Assembly (NCBI GenBank): GCA_963422465.1
Contig: OY730170.1
Coordinates: forward strand, 1,426,001-1,490,000
Reading direction: 5' to 3'
Length of the DNA stretch: 64,000 nt
From: Lichina pygmaea
Taxonomy: Eukaryota; Ascomycota; Lichinomycetes; Lichinales; Lichinaceae
Shown piece after piece: positions 34,901 to 47,156 of the stretch (positions are counted from its first letter, which is position 1; each line of letters starts with the position of its first letter). The position numbers and the translations under genes are program-made. The notes under the pieces are model-generated. The model did not search any database. It had not been told where the DNA came from and saw nothing but the letters and a program-made list of their open reading frames with translations.

Positions 34901-37084
34901 AGCATCAACGCGGGATGTCTCGCTGCTAAGCTTCGAAGCCGGCGTCCTCTTTGTGGCTTTGCAGGAGATATTCGAGATCGGCGGCACCGCCCCGAGAGTG
35001 TCACCTGACCCTCTGTTCAGCTGGACGGCCTTCCTAACCTGCGGTTCTGATTTCTATCGGATCACGCTCGGCAGCGATGAGAGACACGTGAAGCTCGAGA
35101 ACATCTGGCTTACTGATCACAAGCGGGTATGTGTTCGGTCGCCGGTTCCTGGTCTAGGTCTTGGTCTCTTTGCTGATCTACGGGCTTTAGCCGGACTACA
35201 GACAAGGACCGGTGGATGCAATCTCCAGGGTTCCAGGCTTAGTTTTCCAATCGGACATCCAGCTTGACGACGCCATTGCCTGCCTTTCTGAGGGTAACCT
35301 CGTCATCTTCGGGCTGGAAAAGTTCCCCAAGGCGGTCCCGAGTTGCTTTGTCATTGACCGCACCCCCATGAAGCTGCTGGACTCGTGGTATCTGGATGTC
35401 CTCGTCGTGGCCTATTCAGGCACAAGGCCACTTAATGCCAATCCACCAGCGCCGCAAGACTCTAGCGCACGTTCTCTGCCGAGCGTCATATCCTCGCTGA
35501 TTTTCGCCGATCGGGATAAGTGAGTTCTTTGGCTGACAAGGGGACGGACCGAGAGAGGCAACGCCCTGACTGGTGCTCTGCAGTGGGGTCTTTACCAACA
35601 GCATGTACGAGGTCGACTTTAGAGGACCCGCTACTCGAGGAAATCGACCGAATCCAGGGTGTGCCAAGCCTGGCGAACAGATCCTAGCCTTGGCAGGTGT
35701 GTGCTCTGGCACTTTAAACTTGAAGTCTTGCTAACAGCATTCAGATTGGACTTGTCGCCAGAAGGACGAGCGGTACTATTTCCTCGTTGTTGGAACGGCT
35801 TTCCCCGTGGGGGACTCGATCCCTAGCACCGGGGGCCGCATTTTGCTCATGTCCAACTATAACAAGGACGGCAGGCGACTCAAGTTGAAGATGAATTTCG
35901 CCATCCCGTGCTCCAGTCCGGTCACATGTCTCGCAACTCATGGGCAACGGTATAAGAGCCCCGATCACCCTCCTCCTTACTCTCGCCTTCTGCCGGATTT
36001 CGTGAGCGACCCTGCTGACCCAACAATGATGTAGGTCGCTTATCTCGGTATCGGGCTTGGAAGTGTGCCTGAGGGAGCTTAACTCGGTCGAGAGGAAGTA
36101 AGTCTAAGACGCACGCCTTGTGTGATGAGTCCTTGCTGAGTGGTAAGGATCGAACGAGTTTGCGACTTTCTTCTCCGGTCCCCGGCGACCGGTCTGACGG
36201 TCAAAGACTCGTTGATCTATATCACCACAGTCATGGATTCGTTGACCATACTGAGACTGGAGCCAAGGGAGCTCGTCGAGGTCTTTAGGTATGCTCACTC
36301 TCCATTCCCAGTGCGACAGCGCTCGCTGATACCTTTCCGTTCCAGCGATGATGTGGCCAGACTTTGTGGACGTCACCTCGTCCTTCCTGACATGCCGCTG
36401 ACGCTCGTGGCCGACCAAGAGCGTTCCGTCTCTGGAATCTGGTATGATTCCGACCGCCTCCGGGATTGCCGTGGTCGCAGCGACGATGCCCGCAATGTGA
36501 GGCCGGGTGATCTGGCCCCAGGAGGCACAGCGTTCGAGGCAGAGCTGCCAATCAACATTGTCCATTTCCTGCATGGACCTCCCCTGCACGGGTGGCGACT
36601 CCGCAGCGACCCTTGCGATTCCCCGCCTCTAGATATCAAGAGCTCGGTGGCATACCCGGCCGATCCAAATCTACGGCTATTGGGGGTCGGCGAAGACGGT
36701 TCTCTATTCCAGTTTACGCTGCTGACCGAAGACGCCTTCCTGCTCCTTCGATACGTGCAGAACCTAGCGGCCCTCGCGCTCGGTGCAGATGCACCGGAAA
36801 TTGTCCGGCTCGATCACGCTGAGCCACGAGCGACGAAGCCGCACCAGAGGCACATCGACGCCGACCTCCTCGGCCGGGTTCTCGAGCAGGGACCGGCATT
36901 CATTCAAGACCTCTTCAGCAGTGCACCTGAGCATATCCTCGGGGATGGGCTCGACACCAGATCATCAGGCCGGGCGTATGACGTGTTCAGGGGCTTGCTC
37001 AACAAAGTCTACGATAGCCAGGGTCGCGATCCCGTCGAGGCATTTGTCTCATATCTCCTGATCATGCTGCGTCCGGCTGTCTGA
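31934..37084 (+). CDS. MMS1_N/CPSF160-DDB1-fold protein, 17 exons
   Basis: This resembles the fungal proteins with an MMS1_N domain, relatives of DDB1, CPSF160 and SF3b130 built from beta-propellers; some are annotated 'thermotolerance protein'. The exact role is unknown. Exons: 31934-32170, 32266-32642, 32707-32839, 32898-32998, 33050-33147, 33200-33370, 33432-33685, 33741-34378, 34422-34508, 34563-34660, 34717-35126, 35191-35519, 35584-35696, 35745-35949, 36035-36097, 36148-36288, 36346-37084. These sum to 1397 aa. Typical propeller-strand text recurs: VRLLVYEWDCSLPL, LYICRQDGLVWYLEL, NDLLIAGGESSSGGLYM, KLIFLGTTRSTIMI, YYFLVVGTAFPVGDS, HLVLPDMPLTLVADQE and FEAELPINIVHFLHG. Several introns (43-57 bp) are in-frame or lack stops, so a few boundaries could shift. 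It converges with HOM2. Confidence 0.82.
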
Positions 37085-37726
37085 GTTGGGGTCAGGCACG
37101 ATAGCTGTTGATACGAATTGAAATACCACTACGCAACTCATCAAGGGCCTGGAAGACATGGAGGGATATGAAGGGGGACCTACGTACCTCAGAAACTCCG
37201 ACATTTAAAAAGACGTCGTCGGCAGACGTCCGGCTCTGGAGGAACAGAGATGGTATACACATCCTCGTCATCATCCCCATCATCATTCCATGAGGGAAAA
37301 CTCGCATCGCTTCGACCTCCGTAAACGGTCGCCTTACCCAATCTTTTTTGTTTGTCACAGAATCAGTGTCAAGCCCGGATGATCTCACTCTGCCTGGAAC
37401 GTTGGGCTTGCACGATCACATGCTCACATACCCACATCCCGACTCCCGGAGCGGTTCATCTACGGCACGAAGCTTCAACCCTGGAAATATGATTGATCAT
37501 TACGGAGCACAGTGAAAAAAAAAAACCGTTCAGAGGGTAGTTAGGTAACTTGTCCCAAACGACCGATGGATATACGCCTCTACATGCCTTCTTATACGTA
37601 TGTCTTGAGTCTGGAGAAAAGATTTGAAGGCGCCCAACCCACTCTTTGCCGCCCCCGCCCCCCTCCTCCCTTTCCCCTCGGGGGCAAGATGGTTTTCCCT
37701 CCTCTTCTGAAAATGGCGGTGAGACG
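37085..37726. other. Convergent intergenic region
   Basis: The 3' flanks of the MMS1_N gene and HOM2. C-rich near 37650-37680. No gene is seen. Confidence 0.6.
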
Positions 37727-39039
37727 CTACGCGAATCCCTTGAGAACGGCTGCTTCGGCGTTCAAGATGGACGAACCGGCTGCGCCGATGACCGCTGCAA
37801 AGAGACGTCATGTCAGCTGCGTTGCCAAATAGAGATACAAAAGGCTCGGGCATCCAAGTAGCCCTTTGTTCAGGGGGAGCATGGTCAGAAAACTCACTGT
37901 TGTGGCTTAGCGCGACGTATTGCAGATCGAATATGCCACTGTCGTCATTCCGCACGCGACCCACGCTCACCGCATACCCACCGTGCAGGTCACGATCGAG
38001 TCGCGGCTGTGGTCGATCCGGCTCGGTCAGGACGACAACGGCATGTTCGGGAGCGGAGGGACAGTTCAGTTCCTGCGCCTCGCTGCGATACGTGCGTAAT
38101 GCCTCCTTGGCGTCCTCAGGCGACGGTGGCGGTCGATTGCGGAACCGCAGCGAGACGCATGCCGTGTGTCCGTCCAGCACCGGGACACGATTGCACGCAG
38201 CGGAGATGCGGAGGCTAGATTGGGGTTCAAAGGAAGTGGAGTCGTTGTTGACGGCGCCGAGTATTTTTTGTGCTTCCGGCTGGAGTTTGTCTTCTTCACC
38301 TTTGATGTATGGAACGACGTTGTCGACAATATCCATACTGCTGACGCCTGGATATCCGGCGCCGGATACGGCTTGCATCGTGACGACGCTGATCTCGTCA
38401 ATGGGCCCGAACCGCAGTTGCATGGCGACGATAGGGATGACAAGGCCTATCACAGCGCAGTTCGAGTTGCAGACCAGAAATCCGTTCTCGAGGTTGTGCT
38501 GTCGACGTTGGTGGGGGATGATCGACAGATGAGACAAGTTAACGGTGGGCACGACGAGAGGAACGAGTGGGTCCTGTCGCCAGTTCTTGGCATTCGAGAA
38601 TACCCTTAGATTTGCCTTGAGGAATGCATGCTCTGCAGATTGTCAACAGTGGATCGTTCAGGGCTTTCGGTAGAAGACAGCAGCTCACCAATATCTCCTG
38701 CCACGTCGCTGTCCAGCCCAGAAAAGATCAAGTCGCAGTCCTGAAACTCCTCCGGTCTGCATCCCCGCACGACAAGCTGTGCAAGCCCAGTTGACATGGG
38801 CAAGGACTGCTTCCATTGCACCGCATCCTTGTATTTCTTGCCGGCTGACCTTGGAGACGCCCCCAGCTTGTGGACAGAAAAGTGCGGATGAAGGGCTAAT
38901 AGGAGGATGAAACGCTGGCCCACTGAACCAGTGCAGCCAAGGACTCCTGAGTTCTTGGGTTAGCATTACTGAAGCCGGACTTGAAGCAAGGGAAAATTGT
39001 CAATTCACCACATCGCTTTTTGGGGAATTCGGTCGGCAT
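37727..39039 (-). CDS. HOM2: Aspartate-semialdehyde dehydrogenase
   Basis: The NADPH-dependent second step from aspartate toward threonine, methionine and isoleucine. Model complement(37727..37794, 37898..38632, 38689..38946, 39009..39039), 363 aa, normal length. The nucleotide-binding motif is [14 protein letters not shown] near residues 11-24; its glycine codon is split by intron 1. The active-site cysteine is in [10 protein letters not shown] (Cys155), and [14 protein letters not shown] follows. The second catalytic region is [21 protein letters not shown] with the base histidine in DGHT. The C-terminus [22 protein letters not shown] is reached through a short last exon. It is divergent with eIF5B over 342 bp. 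Confidence 0.96.
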
Positions 39040-39381
39040 GGCTGATGTCTTTATCAAGTGCTTCTTTCCCTGCAAATCTACGGAAGGTTGAGCTACAGTA
39101 TGTGGAAATATCAGAGCTATCCAAGGTCACATGACTTTTAGCCCCTCGCATGCCAATGCGAGCGTTGTGGGGTAACAATGCGTATGTACGTTCTGAACCA
39201 TCACAGCCAAGTCCAAGAGCTGATGACCCACCTGTCATCTGAGAATCCAGACGGCAACTGTTCTCGGAGGCTCTAGCAGTACACAGTATTCTATCGGAAG
39301 TCCCCGATTTGTCTTGCATGATCGTACGGTAGATCTTGGTATCGCAACGCGGATCGCACTCCGTCACATTCACCCGACTCG
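39040..39381. promoter_or_regulatory. Shared head-to-head promoter region HOM2/eIF5B
   Basis: 342 bp between divergent starts. It includes a CACATGACTTTT stretch near 39127. No TGACTC-type Gcn4/CPC1 core is obvious by eye. No separate gene is seen. Confidence 0.5.
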
Positions 39382-42300
39382 ATGGCACCAAACAAGAAAG
39401 TAGGCAAGAAGGACGACAATTGGGAGGCCGACCTCGGCGAGACCATCGACCCAGCCAAGGCTGCCGTGGGAGCAGCCGAGGAGAACGAGAATGGTACAAA
39501 TGCCATAGCAGCCTCCGCAGGAGGTGGAGGCCTCATGGCCGCGATCAAGAAGAACAAGAACAAAAAGGCTAAAAAGAAGGATGTCGTCGACGACAAAACC
39601 GATACAGCTGGCGCCGATGCAGACGCTACGCCCAACGAACCTATCGATCTCGCGGCGAAAGCCCCACAAGAAGCGGATATGGGTGATGATCCTTTCGCAC
39701 CACAACCGAAGAAAGGGAAGGCTTTGCCGCAACGAGGAAAGCCTCGTGAAGCAGCAGTCGATACAGACGAGGATGCAAAGGCTGGTGACAGTGACGGCGA
39801 CGGACGAGTAAAGAGTAAAAAGGAAAAGGAGAAAGAGAAGAAGGAGAGGGAGAAGCAGAGAAAGAAGGAGCAGGCAGCAAAGAAGAAGACGGTCACGACT
39901 CCGGCCGCACCGACCACGGAGGAGCCAACTGCGCAGGTTTCTCAACCAAAAGCGGAAGCCACAGCATCTGCTGCTGCAGCTGCAGCACCGGCAGCTCTCG
40001 AGACGGGTAAGAAGAAGAAGGTACCAGCAGCGCTAGCGGCTCTTCAAAAGCAGCAGGAGGCATTGCGCCGGCAGCAGGAAGAGCAAGCACAATTGGAGGC
40101 GGAAGAGAGAGCGCGAGCCGAAGAGGAAGAGCGGGCAGCTACAGAAGCGGAGAAGAAGCGGGAGGAAGCTCGAGCTCTGAAGAAGCAGAAGGAGAAGGAA
40201 AAGAAGGAAGTCCTGAAGAAGGAAGGGAAGCTGTTGACGAAGGCCCAAAAGGAAGCCAAGGAGCGACAGGAGCTACGGATGAAGCAGATGCTCGATTCCG
40301 GCGTTCAGGTTGTAGGTCTTGAAGAAGGCGCCGACAGGAAACGACCGGTCTATGACAAGAGAAAACGACCGAGGAAGCAGCAGCAACAGAACGATTCGAA
40401 GGCGGACTCGGAGCGTCGAGATGGGGACGGAGAGCGGCAGGAGAGTGTGGTAGAAGCGAAGGAATCGACCTTCCCAGCCGTCGACAGCACGCCTGAGACG
40501 AAGGCCGAACCGGAGAGCGATGGCATCGCCGAGGACCGGCAGGCGGCAGGCGACAAGGCAGAGCACATAAAGGAGAGCTGGGATGCTGATTCCGAAGGAA
40601 ATGAGGACGAGGAGGACCTGGAGCAGTCCCTGAAGCACACGGCGACGTCCAGCCGGTCACAGCAACCGAAATCGGACCAAGTCGGCGACGCCTCGGTCGG
40701 GCAGAGCAACGGTGCTGGAACTGCTTCATCGAAAGAGACACGAAAGCCTGCCAACGAGGTCGATGGCACCTCGATGGACAAGGATAGCGGCACCGCAGAG
40801 CAGCGAGCTGCGGCGCAAAGAAAGGAGGAGGCTGCGGAACGACGCAAGAGGCAACACGAGGACGCCTTGGCAGCGCGGTCCAAGGATGACCTCCGCTCGC
40901 CGATCTGCTGCATCTTGGGGCACGTCGACACTGGCAAGACCAAGCTCTTGGACAAGATCCGGCAGACCAGCGTGCAGGAAGGCGAAGCAGGAGGCATCAC
41001 GCAACAGATCGGCGCGACTTACTTCCCCCTCGATGCCATCAAGCAAAAGACCCAAGTCGTCAACAAATCCGGCGAGTTCGACTTCAAGGTTCCCGGCTTG
41101 CTCGTCATCGATACGCCGGGCCACGAATCGTTTACCAACCTGCGCTCTCGGGGCTCGTCGCTGTGCAACATCGCCATCTTGGTGGTCGACATCATGCACG
41201 GCCTGGAGCCCCAGACCCTGGAGTCGATGAGGCTATTACGAGACCGGAAGACGCCCTTCATCGTGGCCCTGAACAAGATCGATCGGCTCTACGGCTGGAA
41301 ATCGACACCCAACAACGGCTTCCAGGACAGTCTCGCCAAGCAGAGCAAAGCCGTGGGCACCGAGTTCCGCGACCGGCTGGAGAAGACGAAGCTGGCCTTT
41401 GCCGAACAGGTACGGGGTCTTCTGGCGCTACGATCGTCGTCCTGGACTTGCATGCTCACCTTGGCCAGGGATTCAATTCGGAACTGTACTACGAGAACAA
41501 GTCGATGGCGCGTTACGTCTCGCTCGTGCCCACGTCGGCGCACACGGGAGAAGGGATCCCGGACATGCTCAAGCTGCTCGTACAGCTCACGCAGGAGCGC
41601 ATGACCAACAAGCTCATGTACCTGTCCGAGGTGGAGTGTACGGTGCTCGAGGTCAAGGTCATCGAGGGCTTCGGGACGACGATCGACGTCGTTCTCTCCA
41701 ACGGCGTCCTGCGCGAGGGCGAGCGGATCGTGCTGTGCGGTCTCAACGGCGCGATATCGACCAACATCCGAGCCCTGCTGACGCCGGCGCCGCTCAAGGA
41801 ACTCCGGGTCAAGTCCCAGTACGTGCACAACAAGGAGGTCAAGGCAGCTCTCGGCGTCAAGGTCGCGGCGCAGGAACTGGAGCATGCCATCGCCGGCTCC
41901 AGGCTGCTCGTCGTCGGCGCAAACGACGACGAGGAAGACCTGGAGATGGAGGTCATGTCAGACCTCGAGAATCTCCTGAGCAAGGTGACGACGACGGGCC
42001 GGGGCGTCAGCGTGCAAGCGTCGACGCTGGGCTCGCTCGAGGCCTTGCTTGAGTTCTTGCGCACGTCCAAGATCCCAGTCGCCAACATCTCGATCGGACC
42101 GGTCTACAAGCGGGAGGTCATGCAAGCAGGCACGATGCTGGAGAAGGCCAAGGAGTACGCCGTCATGCTCTGTTTCGACGTCAAGGTCGACAAGGAAGCT
42201 CAGCAGTACGCCGACGACGTGGGCGTCAAGATCTTCACCGCCGACATCATCTACCACCTCTTCGACGACTTTATGAAGCACATGGAGCAGCTCGCCGAGC

Positions 42301-42798
42301 AGAAGCGCGAGCAGAGCAAGCTCCTCGCCGTCTTCCCCTGCGTCCTGCAGCCGATCCAAGTCTTCAACAAGAAGGACCCGATCGTCATCGGCGTCGACGT
42401 CATCGAGGGCAACCTGCGGCTGCTGACGCCGATCGCGGCCGTCAAGACCAATCCGACGACGGGCGCCAAGGAGGTGATCCCACTAGGGAGAGTGTGAGTA
42501 GCGCTCGCGGAGTCCCTGCCTGTGGACGCAGCAGTCTCTAACCCGCCAGAGTAGGCAATCCATCGAACGCGAGCACAAGCAGATCCCGATCTGCAAGAGG
42601 GGACAGCCATCCGTGGCCGTCAAGATCGACGGGCCGAACCAGCCGCTGTACGGCCGACACCTGGAAGAGAAGGACGTGCTCTACTCTCAAATCTCCCGAC
42701 AGTCGATCGACACGCTGAAGGAGTTCTACCGGAGCGAAGTCAGCATGGACGAGTGGTCCTTGATCAGGAAGCTCAAAACGGCCTTTGACATTTCGTGA
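39382..42798 (+). CDS. FUN12: Translation initiation factor eIF5B (Fun12)
   Basis: A GTPase that joins the ribosomal subunits at the end of initiation. Model join(39382..41409, 41469..42493, 42555..42798), 1098 aa. Residues 1-500 are a Lys/Glu/Ala-rich charged region typical of eukaryotic eIF5B, including a [16 protein letters not shown]-like stretch. The GTP-binding domain has [12 protein letters not shown] (G1, about residue 514), DTPGHESF (G3) and [12 protein letters not shown] (G4). Domains II-IV follow, with [48 protein letters not shown] and [11 protein letters not shown]. The C-terminus is [29 protein letters not shown]-like. The two introns (59 and 61 bp) sit just after the G domain and near the end of the protein. 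Confidence 0.96.
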
Positions 42799-43772
42799 GC
42801 TTTAGGAAGAAGGTATCTTGCATTGCGTGTCTCACGCTGCGCTGTGGGCTGCTTGGTCGGTTTCCTAAAAGGAGCAAAGGCTGGAGTCTACAGGGACTAT
42901 GGTGTTGGCTGCGGTACGTACGGTACGTACAGCTTGGGCCATTCGAAGCTGTTGGGCTACTGTACATACGTAGCAGGTAGTTGCTAAGCTACTTCGTCCA
43001 AATAGCAGCATGCCATACTTACTTGTGCTGTGAGATGAGAGAATGCTTTGCGATGACCGTGAGCGATTAGCAGTACATACGTACATACGTACATACGTAC
43101 TCGTACAATTTGTGCCATAGGTACTTTCGTAGGTGGCTCAAAAAGTCACGTGCGGCGTGATTGCCCCTGGGTGCCGCAAGCCCTGGTCACGCCGGGCACG
43201 TCGTAACAGTAGTGCGGACGACAAGCTCTACACAACCCCCTGGTCAAAAGTATCCGATCATTCAGCTCACCGGCAATAGTAGCTTGAGTACTGGACAGCA
43301 GTCAGTCTTCTTCTGTGTCGCACTACTATTGCTAGGCATGCTAGGCGTGCTAGGGATTTGAGCGATCAGGTACTTACGACCAGAGGGGTTTGCGTACTCG
43401 TAATACGTAGATTGCTGTCGGCCCACTGTACCCATACGTACTTCCGTACATACTCGTACGTACGTATGTACAAAGTACTTGTATGCACCTCCGGACGGAA
43501 GTACAAAGGTACAGAATGGTACGCGTCATGTCCCAGCCGCCGCTAGATCGACGAACGATGACGAATCAGAGTGTTGCTTGGTCAGAGATGACTCATCAGG
43601 GGGTAGGCCTTATCACCCCCTAATCGGGGAAATGCCTGGCACGCCTGGGTGCAGCTGGGACTGCCCCCTCGTCACACGCGCCACTCTGAGGAGTGTTTCT
43701 TTAGAAGTCACCCACCCGACATCATTATCATCGTCTGAACATTGCCGTACGGTACCAGGTCACCTCTGCAAA
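42799..43772. other. Intergenic region rich in TACGTA words
   Basis: No gene is seen. (TACG/ACGTA)n clusters are at 42915-42930, 43073-43105 and 43432-43510, the last including GTACTTCCGTAC. Confidence 0.55.
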
Positions 43773-45057
43773 ATGCCAGCGCCTCTCGCGAAAGGTCAGT
43801 CGTTCGTCACCGCGATCATCCGCGCCCGACGTGCACCCTTAGTGGGGCAGGTCCTCTACGTCACCGGGTGTCGTGTAGCCTCGTCGGGTAGTCTCGTCGA
43901 GGTGGCCAGGACCCCTCTCCCTCCACCAAAAGCCCTGCTCGAAAGGCAGTGTGCAGCCCAGGCTGACGGTGCCTCTAGGGCTCATCATCGCTGCGTCGGT
44001 GCTCGTCGCCGCTGGGATCGCGGTCTACGAGAACCCGCAGGTGCAAGAGTGGTTCGAGAGGACTCGCCGCCGGATCGCCGTTGCCATCAACGGCCCCGTC
44101 GACGGCCATAACGAAGCGCCTTATCGGACCGGCGTGAAGGAAGAGGACGTTGCTGCCGCCATCGAGGCTGCCCGAAGGAAGCGAGAGGAGATCCTGGGCA
44201 CGAACGGCGCTCTCTTCGTCCGTCCGTCGGCGAACCGACATCCATCCTCCCCCTCCTCCTCCCACGAGCTCCAGGAGAAGACTCCGGTTGCGAGCACGTC
44301 GCGGGGCGTGGTCGTTGACGATCTCCTGAAGGAGAATGGCTTCGGGGGCTATACCGTACGCAACAGCTCGGCTCAGCCTACGAACGTGGGGGATCGGTCT
44401 CTGAGGCTGCGATCGAGCGGCGCTGGAGAGTCGAACGTCAAGAAGGAGAAGACGGGGCTTGGGTCGACGAGCGAGACCCAGGTGCTGTTCGATGCCGTGG
44501 CCGAGAACGATGCCGATCCGGGCAGAGACGAGACGCGCCCGGATGCGGCCCGCAGCGCCCCCCGTGGCGACGTTGCCGAGCCCTTGCTTCGCTTCAACGA
44601 GGACGTCTCGTCGCAGTCGTCGTCCGGCGTGCTCGCCACCCCTCCATCCACCGATTCGGGTCGTCGGTCCACACCTGGGCAGTCCCCGCGCCAAAGGCAG
44701 GCTCGATCAAGCACGTACTCGTCGATTGATGAATGGGCCGCGTCGACATCTCCTGCCTTCCACGCCTCGCCCCCAGCACCGGCGTCATACGACGCCTTCC
44801 CCGCCGCGGCCGCGGCCGACAATCCCTTCGAGTCCGGGGTTGCACCTCCATCGTCGACGGTGCGTTCGTCGGCCGAGGATGTGTCGAGCGTGGCGAACAG
44901 CGACGACGACGACGGCGTGGTCGAGGTGTCTGGCGATGCGCACGACAGCGACGCGCCCTACTCGGACATCATCAGCCAGACGAGCGGCATGCACACTCCG
45001 GCCACCTGGACCGAGGTCGGCAGCGAGGTCAGCGACGGCGACCTTGGCGGGCAATGA
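43773..45057 (+). CDS. Membrane-anchored Ser-rich protein, conserved in filamentous fungi
   Basis: Preferred model join(43773..43794, 43946..45057), 377 aa. One span, PLGLIIAASVLVAAGIAVYE, lies near the N-terminus, followed by NPQVQEWFERTRRRIAVAIN, a short amphipathic basic helix. A helix EEDVAAAIEAARRKREEILG follows. The rest is Ser/Pro-rich and probably disordered, ending in an acidic patch with NSDDDDGVVEVSGDA and HTPATWTEVGSEVSDGD. I regard it as a conserved Pezizomycotina family without known function. The first exon (MPAPLAKG) and its 151-bp intron are less certain; translation from the ATG at 43951 would also keep the membrane span. Confidence 0.75.
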
Positions 45058-45823
45058 CGGAGCCGCATCCGTCTCTTATCGGCGGCACGGAGCCGAACGC
45101 TTTTCCTCAACCCATTCGTACATGTCGTTCTTCTACCACCGCTCCGTTTCTTTTACAGCTGTGGTCTCGGCTCATTTCGTCTCACATCTCTTCTGTCAAC
45201 TTGTCCCGTACATCTCCACGCTTTTGTGTTTCATCACTCGTCCGTATCTCTCTTCCCTCAACTCTTTGCTCATCTCTTCTCTCGAGTCCTCTCCCGACAT
45301 CTCCTCCACTTCCCTCTCGCCCTCGTTCAAGTCTCTTTCCAATCCGTTTCTTTTCTCTACATCTCTTCTTCATGAAATCTTCGCGGTTCGTCGCAGGCCA
45401 AAAGGGGGCATATGTACTTTGTACGTAGACTAGAAATTCAAATCTCTTGCAGAGCCCCTAAACCCGTCGCGGAGTTTCATTCTTTTGCACCGAATTTCAT
45501 CCCCTGCTGAAACTATTCATCGGAGGACTGTTCTGTCATATTGCAATTCCCCCCTCCCCCTCTCCCCCAATCTACGCAAATATTGCAGAGCCCATTGATT
45601 GCATAGCCCATTCGTCGCAGAGATTGTTTGTTGCAGATATCATTCGTTACATGGCCCGTTGATTGCCTGGCCCATCTGTGGTAGAATCCATCCATCACTC
45701 GCAGAAGAATCTGTCCATGGCTGAGCCCACGTAGTGCAAAACCAATCTCTTTCCAAACACCAGGACTCTTATTTCATCGTCATCAGTCAAGCAGGAGTCA
45801 TTCCTCTTCTTTATCTCCTTTTC

Positions 45824-45945
45824 CTTCTTCTTCTTCTTCTTCTTCTTCTTCTTCTTCTTCTTCTTCTTCTTCTTCTTCTTCTTCTTCTTCTTCTTCTTCT
45901 TCTTCTTCTTCTCCTTCTCCTTCTCCTTCTCCTTCTCCTTCTCCT
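45824..45945. repeat. TTC/CTT microsatellite grading into CTTCTC hexamers
   Basis: About 29 CTT units followed by several CTTCTC units on the plus strand, an almost pure polypyrimidine tract of about 120 bp. Confidence 0.95.
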
Positions 45946-46099
45946 CCCCTCCCTTCTCTTCCTCCCCAAGGTAAGGCCACCTGTCGCAAGTAGGTGGACG
46001 ATGGATAGAAAGAACACGAGTAGGTAAAGTATGGACTCGGTGCCTTGTCTCTTCTGCAAGAACTTGAACGTTCTTCTCGTCCGTCCTGGATCAAAGTCT

Positions 46100-46225
46100 G
46101 GCTTGGACATTGTCTGTCCTAGAGCTCGTCTGTCTTAGACATCGCTGTCCTAGACCTTGTCTGTCCCAAACCTCGGCTGTCCCAACTCCCGTCTGTCCTA
46201 GACATCATCTGCTCTAGACCACTTG
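46100..46225. repeat. Degenerate tandem array of 'ctgtcctagac(ct)tcg' units
   Basis: Six or seven imperfect 16-20 bp units sharing CTGTCC(T/C)A(G/A)AC, the last ones more diverged. A minisatellite-like array with no coding frame. Confidence 0.75.
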
Positions 46226-47156
46226 CAGAGAGTTTACTCTGAGTGCTCTACCGCGCAAGTAAGTGTCTACTCAAGACTGGCTCCATCTACGTAGCACTAC
46301 CGTAAAGATGTGCTGCATCCACAAAAGATATGTTCCACCTACGGTACAGTACCAAGAACGTGCTGCATCCACTCAAGATATTCGTCATGAATTCCACGTA
46401 CAGCAGCCCCCTTTTCACTCCAATCCTCGGTCTGAACCGTAGCTGTAGCCGTAGTTGTAGCTCTATCAGTTCCGGGTAGGGCTCTAGTTCCGGGTTATTA
46501 CTCTTGGTCTAGGTCTTGGTCTGGGTCTAGATCTAGATCCAGATCTAGCTGCGATCACCTGTATTTCCGGCTCTACGTACTTACCTCTCCGCTTAGATCT
46601 TCACGTACGGTGGCGAGCATCTGGTGTCAAGGCTCTTGGCCATGTCGTCTGTTTTACCATCTTCCAGACCACAGCAATTATAGGAGTGAGTGGAATCACG
46701 GGTCTACCACTTTCCATCTTTCTTGATCTCGTCGCACTCGAATCTGACTGGTTGCTTTGCCCATGTCTTTTCTTTCCTGGTTTTGCCGTCTACTGCAGGG
46801 GTAGTTGGTTCACCTGGCGAGTTTCTTCTTCTTCTTCTCCATAACCACAGAGGCGTGCCACCGAGAGGAAAGTCTGGATCGAGATGCATCTTACCAGACG
46901 ACATCTACAAGTTGGTTGTATCAGGGGCAACGGCCGTCGTTGGGTCTGCACCGGAAGAACTGGAGCATAGATGGGCTACGATGGCGTGGAAGGAGGATGG
47001 GATGGAGGCATCAGATCGTTGGTCTGTGCTCTTTCTGCACTGGTAGCAGGCTTTCATCCGGCTGACAGCACCTTGGAGCATGATCAGGTCCTGGATAGTC
47101 CTTGCCTGATTGTATCCAGCTCGAACGTCTGCCACAACCTGTTCTATCCTACCTCC

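Larger units (their letters stand above)
45058..47156. other. Repeat-rich gene-free stretch
   Basis: It contains a CT-rich 3' flank (45100-45400), the CTT/TTC microsatellite (45824-45945), a degenerate 'CTGTCCTAGAC' tandem array (46100-46225) and a CTAGATCTAGATCC patch (46525-46550). Frames here are low-complexity, and none is supported as a gene. Confidence 0.6.

Noticed and set aside
45734-46027. Leucine-run or glutamate-run proteins
   Set aside because: Direct translations of the TTC/CTT microsatellite.
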